Below are positions 50,628 through 63,249 of a stretch of 64,000 nucleotides of DNA, piece by piece (within the stretch, counting starts at the first letter, position 1; every line of letters starts with the position of its first letter). Source of the stretch: Gavia stellata (lineage: Eukaryota > Chordata > Aves > Gaviiformes > Gaviidae); NCBI RefSeq assembly GCF_030936135.1, contig NC_082610.1, forward strand, positions 14,357,928 through 14,421,927, given 5' to 3'. The position numbers and the translations under genes were made by a program. The notes below the pieces were generated by a model. The model made no database searches. It had not been told where the DNA came from and was given only the letters and a program-made list of their open reading frames with translations.

Positions 50628-51654
50628 ACTTGCCAGCAATTAGCTTACAGTTCTTTTATTTTTGATAGTGTTGCAAGCTGAACTCGACTGTTACAAAGGG
50701 AAAGACTGGCTTCATCTCAAACTGTTCGGTTGTGACTGCAGCTATGGCGCTCATGAGAATTTGCAAAGTGCTACTTCAGATAAATTGAAAAATTATTTAA
50801 ACTCTCCAGCCTACCTCTCCAAAGAACGTTGTAGTTGTTCTTGATTCTGAAAGACATACAATCAAATTTTTGTGATCTGTATGAAAATGATCTTCCCTAG
50901 TTACCAAAATTAAGTACTACGCAAGTTTCACCAGTGTTTCGGATATCACTGCCTTTTTCGAGCAATTATACTGAAGCATTCGTGTGTGTTACATATTAAA
51001 ACATAGTTTTCAAAATTAATGCTCCCTGAGGTTTAACCTCTAAAGCAAGGGATTCTTTTTCTAAATACTTTTTTCCTGTGTTGATTAAAATTCAGTAACT
51101 TCCAGTGGTTACCTAGCCACTAATATAAACCAGTTAGTGTTGAAAGCAGTGTGTGTTTTATCTCAGAAAATCATCATGTCTTGTGCATTTCACTTAAAAA
51201 CTGTAAACAAATTCACAGTAACTGATTTAATATTGATGTATGTTGTTAGTATGGGTATCGCCTTATGGCTAGTTATTTTTTAGGGAAAAATCATGCAGTG
51301 ACCGACAGGTTAAACCAAGAGTGTTTGTCACTGTGTTTTTACTTTTTTTTTATATATAGGCAAACACACAAATAAATGTAGATTTTAACAAACGAGTATT
51401 ATAGTACATAGTTAAAGGCTAAATCTGTTAAAATGTTGAGGTTAATACAGAATACACTTCTGTTCCTGTGTTTGTGTGAAGCTTAAAAAGTTAATATGTT
51501 TTAAGTGTTTGAATACTGGGGTTTTCAAATTATTTTGGAAGAATTCTTCCATATAAAACTCCCTCATTTTCATCCTTGTTAAAAGAATAACTTTGACAGA
51601 TCATCAGTTAGAGCTGTGTTAGTATCTGAAGTCTATAGGCAAAGCTCTTGGGCA

Positions 51655-51770
51655 GGGTGGGGGGGAAAAACCCCAATGAACCAAACCTCCCTAACCCCAC
51701 CAAAAAACAAAAATCCCTAACCAACCAAAAAAACCCAAACTCCAAACCCAGTTCTTCCCTGCCCCAAACC
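51655..51770. repeat. C/A-rich low-complexity sequence
   Basis: A G-run (GGGTGGGGGGG) is followed by about 100 bases composed almost only of C and A, with CCCTAACC-like units. No regular period is seen. Confidence 0.6.
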
Positions 51771-51995
51771 CTTGTATTCAAGGCTTAGAAAGATTAAGTA
51801 TCTCTGTTTCTGCATGTTTGTGATAGATTATCATGTCTTTAAGAGTCTAGCAGCCCATATTTTTAGCCCATTTTTCACACTGTAGGCCAGTGTCATCTAT
51901 GGTTAGCTGGTCACTGGGGCTGCATTCCAAACAGTGATCACTGTCTACCTGGCCTGGGATCTTCATACGGGATTGTCTCCAATTTTATTTTATTT

Positions 51996-52014
51996 AAAAA
52001 AAAAAAAAAAAAAA
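51996..52014. repeat. Homopolymer A run (19 bases)
   Basis: Uninterrupted A tract. It could be the tail of an old retroposed sequence on the plus strand, but no retroposon body is recognised before it. Confidence 0.9.
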
Positions 52015-53919
52015 TTGTGTGTGGGTGGAGGTGGCTAAAGCACTGGGTTGCCATTCTAAAGGAAGAGTAACTTGGTTTTGCTGCTAGTTCAAAATTGTTT
52101 GATTGACTTGTCCGACCTCACTAGCACATATTGTTGCACATGGCCACTGCTTGGTATGTGCTTTATTTGATATGTATTCATATTAGCTGAATTGCAAGTT
52201 ATGAAGTTTTACCATTGAAGTCAATGAGTATTGGGATTTAAAGCTGTATGATTAATAAACAGCTAATGTAGATGTTAACAAAGCAAGAGTGGGAAATCTC
52301 AATTTTGAATTGTGAATTTTGTCCTAAATCTTCTTTATCTCTTCAATTCCTGACAGTAAAATGGTGGTTATTGTGCCATCAGATCACCACTGTGTTCCAT
52401 GAGTGTATGTCCAGTAACTTTGCCGTTTATTTAGGACAATGCCTGCAAGTTATGCAATAGATCAAAAATATGTAATATTTTATTTTATCCTCATTTAGTG
52501 TTTTAGCCCTGTAAGCCTTGTCAGTCTTCTGTCAATGAAGGAGATAGAAGTTACATGATCCCATACTTATTTTTCTGCATAACTTTTAATATTGTTTAAT
52601 TATCTGAATTTAATAATCATTCTGGCACTTGTTAGCTATTTTCAAAGTGCTTTTATGAGCTGACAACATTCAGTTGTTGTTTCCTGAATGTCACATTCTC
52701 AGCCAGACTGGTACACATGCATGTTTCAAAAGATAAGTCTGTAATAACAAATGGAACTACAGCTTAGTAGGACACTACTTGGCTATTTAATCTTTCAGGC
52801 TATGAAAGAGAAAAGGGATTAAGGTCTCTTCCATCTTCTTCCGACTGTGATTTTTACTGAGGAAAACAGATCAGATTCTTTGCAACTCTTATGCTATGAA
52901 GTATTTTGTAGAAAATTCCACTGAACGTATCAAGAAAGTGTGTTGTTTGTTTATGTATGTAGCTAAAATGGCCAGCAGTCAGATCACCTTGCATGGATAG
53001 TTTTGTGCATCAGGAATATTTTAATGCTTTTCTGAGCAACACAAAGCGTTTTTTTCCTTGTTTTGTTTTCTCATCATACGGTTATGTTCCTAAATGATCA
53101 TTAGAATCACCTAGGATGGGCAGGCTTTTAAAAAATACTATTATTATTCCCATTGTCTAATTTTAATAACTTTCTTCCAGGTCTTCTTGTTTTCAAACCA
53201 TCTTTGCCAGTAATGGGTTTTTGTTTCCATATAATCATTAAGATCAAAAGAGGAAATGATGTAGACTTACTTCTGTTTACTGCCCCCTTTCTCCTGACAT
53301 TAAAATCTCCCTCTTTCCTCTGAATAGGAAGTTTATCTACAGCTCCACCATAGGACATCATAACTTCAGCCTGCAGTAAACCTGTCATTGGCCTTCTTTG
53401 TTTGTTTTGAATTTTCGGAGGATAAAAGCTAGGGGGAATTACAGAGAGGCATGCCTTAGCCATCTCTAAATTTTCCTGGCATGTCACAAGTTTTCCTTTA
53501 TTATTTTGTGATTTTTCACTGTTTATTTATTGCCTGTGTCCAAGTAAGTAACTTGTTTCCAGTTTCTTCAGTGTCAGGCTTTCTCTCAATGTGGTTGGTA
53601 TCCACATAGAATTTGAGTCCTTAATTAATCAATAGAATGTAACAGTTCCCTAAAATCTTGTGGAATGGAGAGCTTGTTTCTCCTTTTCATTGCCTTAGAT
53701 GAGAGTTACAGGTGGTTTTTCCTCAGTCGTCATATCCCACTACAGTTTTCTTCTGGGATAGTAATTTTACAAACATTTCTGACTTAAAATGTTGTCCTCT
53801 GTGTACTGTAGCTGTTTAGAGGAAATGCTTTTGCTAAGATGCACATTGGAGGCCGAGACTTCAATGGCTTTTAAGGTCAAGTGATATAGGAATATTAGTA
53901 ACTTTTCTATACCTCCCTC

Positions 53920-54011
53920 TTGTTTTTTTTTCTTTGGGTTTTTTGATGTCTGGTGGTTTGGTTTTTTTTTTTTTTACATTTTGGAATGTTGAACTCTTGT
54001 ATTTGTCTCTG

Positions 54012-54042
<31 letters not shown>

Positions 54043-54150
54043 CCCCCCTAGCCTTCCTCATTGTTCCTTCACATTTTGGTGTTTTTTTGGTTTGGGTTTG
54101 GGTTTTTTTTTCTCTCTTTTTTTTTTTTTTTTTTTTTTTTTTTCCCCCCC
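53920..54150. repeat. T-rich compound simple repeat
   Basis: Long T runs (including 54117-54143, about 27 bases, ending in seven C), an AT dinucleotide run at 54011-54027, and GGTTTGGGTTTGGG. The long open frames reported across this tract on both strands come from base bias. Confidence 0.9.
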
Positions 54151-57100
54151 TGATAATACCAGCAGCAGAACTAACTAAAATGTGTGGTGCAACAGAGCAG
54201 CTTTTGTTGGCTGGGAGGTACAATTGCAGTGCAAGTCTTGATTAAAATTTTGAGTTCTGGGGTCAGAGCATGATAATTTTCTGATGCTAAGAATTATGTC
54301 CAATTTAGATTAACTTTTATGTAGTCGCAAAAAAGGAGTTATTTTTTTTTTTACCTTTGGACATATCCTTTCTAATCTGAACCTCTACTCAAATGTTCCA
54401 ATTCCCTGAATGCTTTGTGTCACTTCAACTGAAAGGAGTGGTCCTTCCCAACACTGTCTGCTCGTTCCTGCCCTGGCACCATCCTCCTTTGTGCTGACAC
54501 AAGCATTTGTGAGACTACACTGTGAACTAAATTGGGGAACTAACCCATGTTAAAACTAATCAGTTCTTTTTGTAGCTCCTTGCCACATGTCTGCATGAAT
54601 GCTATTGCTACGTAAGAGAGGGAGTGACACAGGGATGGGAACGAGCAGCTGAGTGAGGGCAGGACTGCTCCTTTATTGTGGCAATGCCAAGTTGTGCTGA
54701 TTTAAGAGAACTAATGGCATTGCAGTGTGAAGAATGTGTTAGAACTTCCTAATAAATCGGTCAAAATAGCATCCCCTCATACCCAAAGGTGTCTATATTT
54801 TTTCTATGTCTTGAGTGAACAGTATATTCTGTGTTTGTCTACTTGAAGTAAAAGGAACAGAATGCTTCAACATTGGGTAGCTGAAATATGGCAAACAGGT
54901 ACTTAAAATGTATGATACTAAGCATTGCAGTCAGGTGTGGTACCATGCTTACAAGGTATAACATTATACACGAAGTTTTCACAAAGACCTTGAATGGAAA
55001 GGTGCAATTTAGATATCTAAGTTAGACTTGTACAGTAAATGGGGCAGAGGGTTCTTTTGAAAAACAATTGTAAGATTGTGTGGTAACAGACAGAATCATA
55101 CCGCATTCATATGTGAGAACAGAATGAACAGGTAGAGCACACATGTGAATCAGATTCTTCCTAATATCTGAGTATTTGACACTCATGTAAAACAGTGCTT
55201 TAATACTGTTGTGTTTATGTGAAAATTCTTCATTATTTTTGGAGTGAAGTAAAATGAAAACATTATAAAACTCTAACAACACTTTTGTGAGTCACCTTAT
55301 GAGTCTTGGACTCTCATCAATCCATCATGGTTCCATCTACAGGACTACACATGTAATATGGTAGTAGAGAAAAGCTATTACTTTAGAATATAGATGTGTA
55401 AGTCCTCTCATGCTGAGTCAGGAAGTATGTCTGTCCCGCTTTGATGCTTCTACGTATTGTGATGATTTTTGCACCCACTTTTGCGGGTACCTGAAGTTTC
55501 CAGTAAAATAAGTTGCTACAGTAAGGAAGCTTCAATCCAGCTCTTTGCAGTAACCCTCCTTGGCTCTTAGTTTTCATGTTGCCAAAAATTCACATACATG
55601 ACAGCAAGGAAGAGGAAAATGTGATCAAAATTACAGTTTCTTATTAATAGTTCTATCAGGTTTACAATTTTTTATAATATGGAATTGATCAATCCAATCA
55701 TGTATCACTTATTCCTTTAATAGTAACTCTTGAGTCTGTTCACATTACAGAGGTATTTGCTTATGTTCTGTCCATCATCCCAGTAGAATCACCAATGTAA
55801 AAGGCATTAGCTACAATGATAATTTTTTGCAGAAGGGGTTGGGAGTGGAGAAATGGAAGCAGGCGCACCACATGTCTCATTTCAGCTTTTGAATAAATCA
55901 ATCTGTTGGGGAGTATACACAAATGACTTCAGGTATCTGCTTCTGTTATGAACTTTTTGAGTTTTCTCCTACTGTATGCTGGAGGTTTGTGATCAAAGAT
56001 AAAATCTTGTGAAAAGACCTGCAGTCCTGCTGCTCTGAGTTCTTAGCTCTACCCCTTTATGAAATCTGAAATATTAGATCTTGCATTGTGCAACTAATAA
56101 TGCTCTCCTAATACAAAGATGGTTTCTCATCACCTAATTAGTTTATTTTTTTTAAATAATGTTCAGGAAGATAAAGCAGAAATTTGCCCTTGATTACGTT
56201 CACATTTTGTAAAAAAAAAAAACATTAACAAAAATGGTGATTATATAGACGCTTGACAAAGATTAAGCTCAAACCCAGGAGAAGTGAGGGGGAAGTGAAA
56301 AGAATGATTAGCTGGAGAGAATAATTACATAAAGGAGAAACAAGACTATAGAAACATAAAGTTTGTAAGTAAAGCCTAACTATCAAGCTGAATTCACTTG
56401 ATAATTTTTTTTATATTCCATACCAGTTATTCCTAGCCAGAAGATGGAGTTAGAACACTTTTTTTTGATTATGTCAAAATCAGGATTTAGCAATTCTTAG
56501 GGCTCTATCTCTTCGGTAGTGATTGTACAAGATAATCTGTTCTAGACAATGCTGTGTGAAGTGCCAAGGATGTGCCAGGTCCTCTGTTGCTGGAATTCCC
56601 AGAATATGGTCTGTAAGATCTTTATGGCTAGTTGGCAAGAGTATACTGAAGAGCTAAAACAGTACAAAGACTTTTCAACTGAAAACTTTATTAGAAATAT
56701 ATTGTGAGAAGTAGTTGAGGGGAGTTATTCTTTGACGGAGACAGTTTGGCAATCACTTTCGAAGAGTGTAAGAGTGGTCCTTTGCAGTCATTATAGTGGA
56801 TGACTGCTAAAAGGTATAACGGCCCTACAACATCTCAAGAAAAGGGGTACAGTGACTACTGTTTGTGATGGCTTTAAAACAGCTACATCTAATGCTGTCA
56901 ACAGTACAGCTGAGACAATTTGCAGCATACTGTGAAACCTACTCAGGAAATTGGGTGAACACAGGTGGATAGTTTGTGTTGAATTCCATTCTGCCATTAA
57001 TTACAAGTGTTTGATTGTACTAGTATTTAATATAGCTTGATCCACAACAAGATTACAGATTTTGTTGCTATATTAAAATGCTAAAAAAGCTGTAATGCAT

Positions 57101-60100
57101 TTGTATTTATTAGATTTCATTACATAAAATAGAGCTTTAGTCTCTCTTTTCTTGGAACACTTATAAAGCAAAGGATTCTTATTCTGCCAAAATGCTTAAA
57201 GATAGTACTTTTGGAAGATAGTATTTAGTCAGAAAATTTCAACAAAGTATTCAAAATGTCTCAAATTTTCAGTATAAAAACTGGGACTATTGAGATTATC
57301 ATAAATACTGTTTAGTGAACTGATTCAGGGTTTTTTTATTTTGTTCATTCCATAACTTCTTGTATGTGCTTTGTGTAGCTTTATTGTTTTTATTTGATTG
57401 AAGGATTGTTGCATTCTGCTGTGGTGGTTATTTAGTAATGATTGTTAGAACATTTACTTCAAAGTTAAAAGAAAAAGCAAATTCATGTACCCAAAATTCT
57501 AAAATTTTATGAAAATAAAAAAAGAGAAGTAGAATGCCTAACATTCACAAAACATGTTTCCCCCCGTTTTTCAGATCTGTGTATTTAATGACTGACTTGT
57601 TATGATGTGTCTAAATATTGTAAAATGCCCTGTATGTTCACACTGAAGTCTCATAACTTCAAAGCAGCTACACAACTTTTTTTGTATTAGCAAAATTATT
57701 GACAATGTCAAAAATATAATCAAAAAACTTTGAAATTATATTACAGCGTTTGCATTTTGACATTTAAAACACGTTGCTTAGTATTCTGACTAGTTTCATA
57801 ACCTGTATGAACTGTGCAGTATGCTTTTGTTTGAGCAGTTGTAGTAATTTTTAGTAACCATTTATACACACTGAGAAACTGCATTTTCTAGTTTGCGAAG
57901 TAGTAGCTCATTTTCTGTGTCCCGAGGCAATTAATTAAAACTGTTTAAGTGTGATAGTGAGAGTTAACATTGTTTAAACATAATAGCATGAGTCAGTGTT
58001 ATGGTGTTTGTAATAACAAGTTTCCACATCACTTTTTTTTAAGCACCAATACAATTTTTTTTTTTAAGAGTAAATCAATTGAACGGTTCCATTCTGGAAA
58101 TGAATCAGTATTTCTTTTATAAGTAGCTTTTTCTAGTCTTAACCAATTCATTTTTGTGAGCTCCAAGTTGAGTTTCCTCTAAACAACATCTTTCATCATT
58201 AAAGCTTTAGTCCTGAACTTGCAGTACTTCTTGAAATCATAGTCCTTACAAGAAGCTAAAGCATCTTTTGTCTATGTAAATGTTTCCCTAAAGTTTACTT
58301 TACAAGACAAAAAAGTGTTCCTGTTAAACACTAATAAAAGACACTGTCCCATGCTGTCAAATATCTGGACTTGGCGAGGAATTTTTGTTTCCTTAGCACA
58401 GATTTTTTTCCAGGTCATCTCTAAAGTGGGTATTCTGACCTTCTTTTTGGATGTAGTTCTGTAAGTTAATTTGTTGGCAATATAACCCTATATTAAATTA
58501 TGACCTTAACTTTCTGTAAATATATACAAATTTATGTATGTACATGTGTATGTGTGCACACATCAAAGACAGTTTAATTCAAGTACCTTTTTGTCATGTA
58601 ATCATCCATCCCTTGTATCTTTGAATTCATTGGCTTATTTCAATTAAATTTGACAGAGGATAATGATCTTGAATAATAAATTTCCTGTAACTTTTGTGAA
58701 AATCAGTAGTCAGCAAGAGAAGAGAGCCTACTAGCACCCTCATTACGAAAAAGACTGAAGAAGCCACAAAAGACAGATGGAATGAGTACTCTAAATACAG
58801 GAAAATGGGGCATTTAGAGCTTGCAACTCTAAGTTGCCAAGTAATCTAGTCATAAGAAGAAAGTTCCAAGGATTTCATCATTTGTGCTCCTCACAGAGCT
58901 ACTTACCCCTTTTTCTGAAAAAGTGTGTTTACTGTTCTGATATTCCTCGTTGAGATGTTTTATTCAAGTTTTGGGAAGATGGTCTTCCGTGTAGTGAAAC
59001 ATGACAGCGTATTTCCTGTCACGTTATAGGACTTAATTTACTGTTCTTCAGTCTTTACCAGTTACAGAAACAAGCTGTCTAGCAATGACAGCTCCAAGAT
59101 AAATGAAATGTTGTCTCATTTATTGGCTGATTTATTTATGCTCTGAGCCTTTCTCACAGTAGACTATCACTTTTTTTGTTTGTAACAGACTACTAGATGG
59201 GGATGGCAGTGGCCATTCTTTGAAGGAGGCGCTCAAACAGGTTTTGGCTTGGCATCAGGCATGCTTCACTGCTGTTGCTGGGATGTGAAAGCAAGTTGTC
59301 TCACTGGTATTTTATTTCGTGTTGTACCTATTCAGAAGTAGAAGAATAGGTCATAGTCTATTCTTGTGGAGGTCTGAATAGTAAAATGGACAGCAGATAA
59401 AAGGATATTGCAAAGAAGCCTGCTCTTCAGGGAAAAGATGAATTTTCATAGAATTTATTTTCTCAGGATGACCAGAAAGCCTAAACTTTTATTAACATTG
59501 ATTCCCAGTCATTTTTCTCAGTCTTTTCTGATGCTGCAAGTTACTTTTCTTAGAGGGGAAAAAAATAACTTATGTGTGAGTGAAGTATGATTCTCATTGT
59601 ATCTACAAGTTCACGTTTTGTTTGCAGATAAGATAGTTTGTATGTTTATCATTTATTATCCTGTTTATATGTATGTGTTGTCTATTTCAGCAGTAAGGTG
59701 TTTTTTTTTTTAAATTAACTAGCTAACATTTAAGCAGGAGAGGGTGAAGAAGGAAAAAAAGACACTTACTTAAAACTTGTCCGTTTCCAAGGCCAGTTAT
59801 TAGAACAACAAAATCGATCTCCCTGTAAATCTTACCTCTTTAAGGGATACAAAGCTGGCATTGTAGGAGCATAATTCTAACTAGAATTCTGCAATTGTGT
59901 GCTTAGTGCATTGGCTGCATTTTTGGTAACAACTGGACATTTGCTTCTGGGTCTTTGCTTCCTATCACAAGTTATATTTAAAAGATTATTCAGGTGGCTT
60001 CTGAATGCCTCTGTATGGGAGGTTTACCAGCAGTCAGCCTTGGACAACAGTCTGCTGCTGTCCATTGAAGCACAGTTGAACTATGTTCTAGCCCCTCAAA

Positions 60101-62193
60101 AATTCTCAAAGTATAGCAGTTTGAACAGCTAGTTGTTCCCTTTGGCACCTTGATTGTTTCCAGATACAGCAGCAGAAAAATGATGCTTTGTTTTGCAAGA
60201 GTATTAGAAAACTGGCAACTTAGTTCTCACCTGTCATGGTGGAAGGTGTGATGGGAAGTACATTCAGAATCCTGGAAAAGGTGACTTAGAGTCCATGTAC
60301 AGGAATATAAACCAGAAAGCAAGCTGAAGCAATTTCTGAACTCTAACAGAATCAATGAGGAAGGCTTTACTGAGTTTAGTAGAGCCAATTTTTTTTTCTT
60401 CCGATCTCTCTGCTTGACTTGCAGATAAAATACTTAGACCTTTGGCTGGTGTTGGAATGTTTCAGTTTGAGATCAAATAGCTATTCTTGGCCCAAATTAC
60501 TTCTAGACATTTTTCAGAGACCATATTCTTTAGGGGTGCATTGAAATCACAGAAACAGCGTTCTGCCACTCCTGATAGCAGACCAAAAAAATACTATGAG
60601 ATGAATGATTACCTGCTTCAGATCAAATTGATGTTACTTGCTCCTTTTCCTTGTCTTGGTTTTAGAGAATTTGGGGATGGATTGTGTAAAACTGTTTGCA
60701 TGTCAGGAAGTTAATATTTAAAAAAAGATGATTATCCCTGTTTACTGTCTTTTTATATAGTTTTTCCACTTTGCATATGGATGGTGGGTTTCTTTTGGGA
60801 TGAAGGGGTAATTTTCCTGATTTTGATCACTTCCATTTGATATAGCATACGTTCCAGTTAGCTTTCCCAAATTTATAGTAATTCTTATGTTAGCTTAAAG
60901 GAAAAGGCAGATTGTTTTCTCTTGCCATGCAGTTTTTTGATTGGAGATGTGTACAGCAAAAAACTGTGATAAACGCATACACAGCTTCTCACGTCTCAGT
61001 AACTAATTGTAGTTCAGGCGTTGAGAGTGACTGTTGAATGTAAGGTTTCGTATTGGAAATATGTCAAAAGAATATTAAAGTAAGCATGCATGTTTTTGTA
61101 ATATTGACTCGTATTATTCAGTTTTCTTATCTGCAATGCCCTTTTTTGGCCATTCTAGTTTTAGCTTCTTCCTTCATGTTTTCTCAGAGCCAGCAGGAGG
61201 AATGTGAATGCAGAAGGTACAGACTCTGTTATGATGTCTAACATTATAGTGCATTCCTATTAGGCCCAGCTCTGGTGAGAAAACTGCTTAATTTTCATAG
61301 CCTGAAGCTGGAGAATGCCTACTAGATGTGCAAGACATAAATTAGCACTTAACTTTAAATAACATTTTTTGAACTTGTGCAAACTATGCAAATTTTTTTT
61401 TTTCTTTTTCAATAGATTTCTGAAAGTGTAACAAGTGGTTAAAACTTTATAATATGTTGTTATAGAATGGAAAGCATCAGGCTACTCAAAATTTGGGCTT
61501 TATTTGTAAATTACTCTGGACTAATAAATAATCCTGTACATACAGTTTTCACACACATTCTTTCTAAATTAAAAGTCTGTAACTGTAAAATTATTTGGGA
61601 AGCTGTCACAAACAGATTTGCAGCTGTATAGTTTTATGGTTTTTATTCTTGAGGTTCTTCAGAATAAATAACTCAATACAAAAATTAAAATAGAGCATTT
61701 CTAAGTTCCTTAAATACTAGACTTTCTAAACATTTGACTATTTAGAAAATAGTGATGGGATGATTATTTCTACTGGTGCAGGTTGTTTTGTGGGATCTTT
61801 TGTTTTCCTGCTGTGGTAACAACAGGGCTTTGTCCCTGTAAACAGTTACCCAATGAAGTTGTTACTGGATTTGAATTTTTGTTTACAGATTAAACAGAAG
61901 TGAAAGAAGCTCAAAGCTTGCATTCCAAAACTGATGACTTTTTTTTTTTTTTGGAGGGGGGGTAGGAGTGGAAATTGTACCATTTAAAATATAGAAAAAT
62001 AAATCTATTACTCTTGGTATTCACTCTTGATATTTAAGCAGATAAACATTCTTTGAAAATCCCATGAAGTTTTGGAAAAGATCTTTTGTAGTTTTTATTT
62101 ATAAATTTGTATCTCTTTTCCTAAAGCTATGGTGAGCCCTGCATACTGTCATTCTTTTTCAATTGTAAACATAGTTTCCGTACTACCACTTTT

Positions 62194-62237
62194 GCACCAA
62201 ACGCTGTTCCTAAGCGACTGCTGACGTCAGTTGGTGC
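62194..62237. promoter_or_regulatory. Palindromic CRE inside a small inverted repeat, PDE3B intron 1
   Basis: A full CRE TGACGTCA (62222-62229) lies between the inverted 7-mers GCACCAA (62194-62200) and TTGGTGC (62231-62237). CpG dinucleotides cluster here in otherwise CpG-poor intron. CREB binding would link PDE3B to cAMP signalling; this is inference. Confidence 0.4.
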
Positions 62238-62770
62238 AGCACAAGAAGGTTTGTGTGTTTATCTGCTGTGGGCAGACTCTTAGAAAAGACGAAAGTATGT
62301 AACTAGATTAGGCCAAAGAGATTGCTGCTTTAAATAAGCATGCATACTGTTTGCAATGTCATACTATATTTTTTCTGTATTTTATTTTGATTAGCAATTG
62401 TATCTTCTGTTGCATATGCCACAATATCTAGTTTGCAGGCGATGATAAGGAGGGTTATATATTCTCTTTGCTATTGTTTTAAAGGGATAGCCTTTTTTCT
62501 TCTTTTCTATAGCATAATTAGAATGAGAATTTAAAAGGACTATGTGTTGTAGCATAAACCTTTCACATACCTGATCTCAAGGTTAGCAATAGGACTATTA
62601 GAAATGAAAGCAGGCATACAATTTCCAGTTCAAGGGAAATGTATTTACTTAGAGATTTTTGGCCAGAGTCTATACATTTGGAAAAACTGGAATGATACTC
62701 TTGGAATATTTTACTGCATGCCTTTGTGTCAAACAAAGTTGCAGTGGAGATGTCTTAATGACCTTTGTGA

Positions 62771-62787
62771 TTTTTTTTTTTTTTTTT
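62771..62787. repeat. Homopolymer T run (17 bases)
   Basis: Uninterrupted T tract in PDE3B intron 1; no other feature is attached to it. Confidence 0.9.
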
Positions 62788-63249
62788 GTCCTTGATTATA
62801 CTTGCAGCACACCCACACTGAATAAAAATTACCTGTAGCAAAAACTCTTTGTATGAAAATCTTTTTATGAAAGTAAGGGAAATAGTAGTGGGACTGAAGT
62901 CATGGTAGGCCAAAAGGTGAAGCTAAAAAGTTTATGGGAAGTAGTAGTCCCTGATGGTTTAATAAGGCAGGAAGAAAAATGACAAGCATAGAATCTCTTC
63001 TTCAGATTGAAGAATAGAAGCAGCAGCTTTCAGAACTAAATAAAAGCTGAGAACAATTGCTCCAAATTAACTTAAATTAGATTAAAATTAAAGAAAATGC
63101 CTGTGGGACATAGGAGGACATTAGCAAGTATAAAGGTGAAAAGGTCAAGCTAAATAAGGTCTACTTTGAATGTGGCTGTTGTGATGGTCTTGCTGGTCTT
63201 GAAGTCCACATCTATCTTTTTACATTTCCTGTATCGTTATATTGTACTA

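Larger units (their letters stand above)
50176..63249 (+). other. PDE3B: PDE3B intron 1, distal part
   Basis: Thirteen kilobases of AT-rich intron with many homopolymer and simple-repeat stretches. No exon is convincingly recognised. Points of note are a motif-rich block at 50,420-50,870, C/A-rich DNA at 51,655-51,770, T-rich DNA at 53,920-54,150 and a CRE at 62,222. A 119-codon minus-strand frame at 53,128-53,487 is within chance expectation. Confidence 0.6.

Noticed and set aside
53861-54245. 103- and 120-codon frames across the T-rich repeat
   Set aside because: Phe- or Lys-rich translations of simple repeat.
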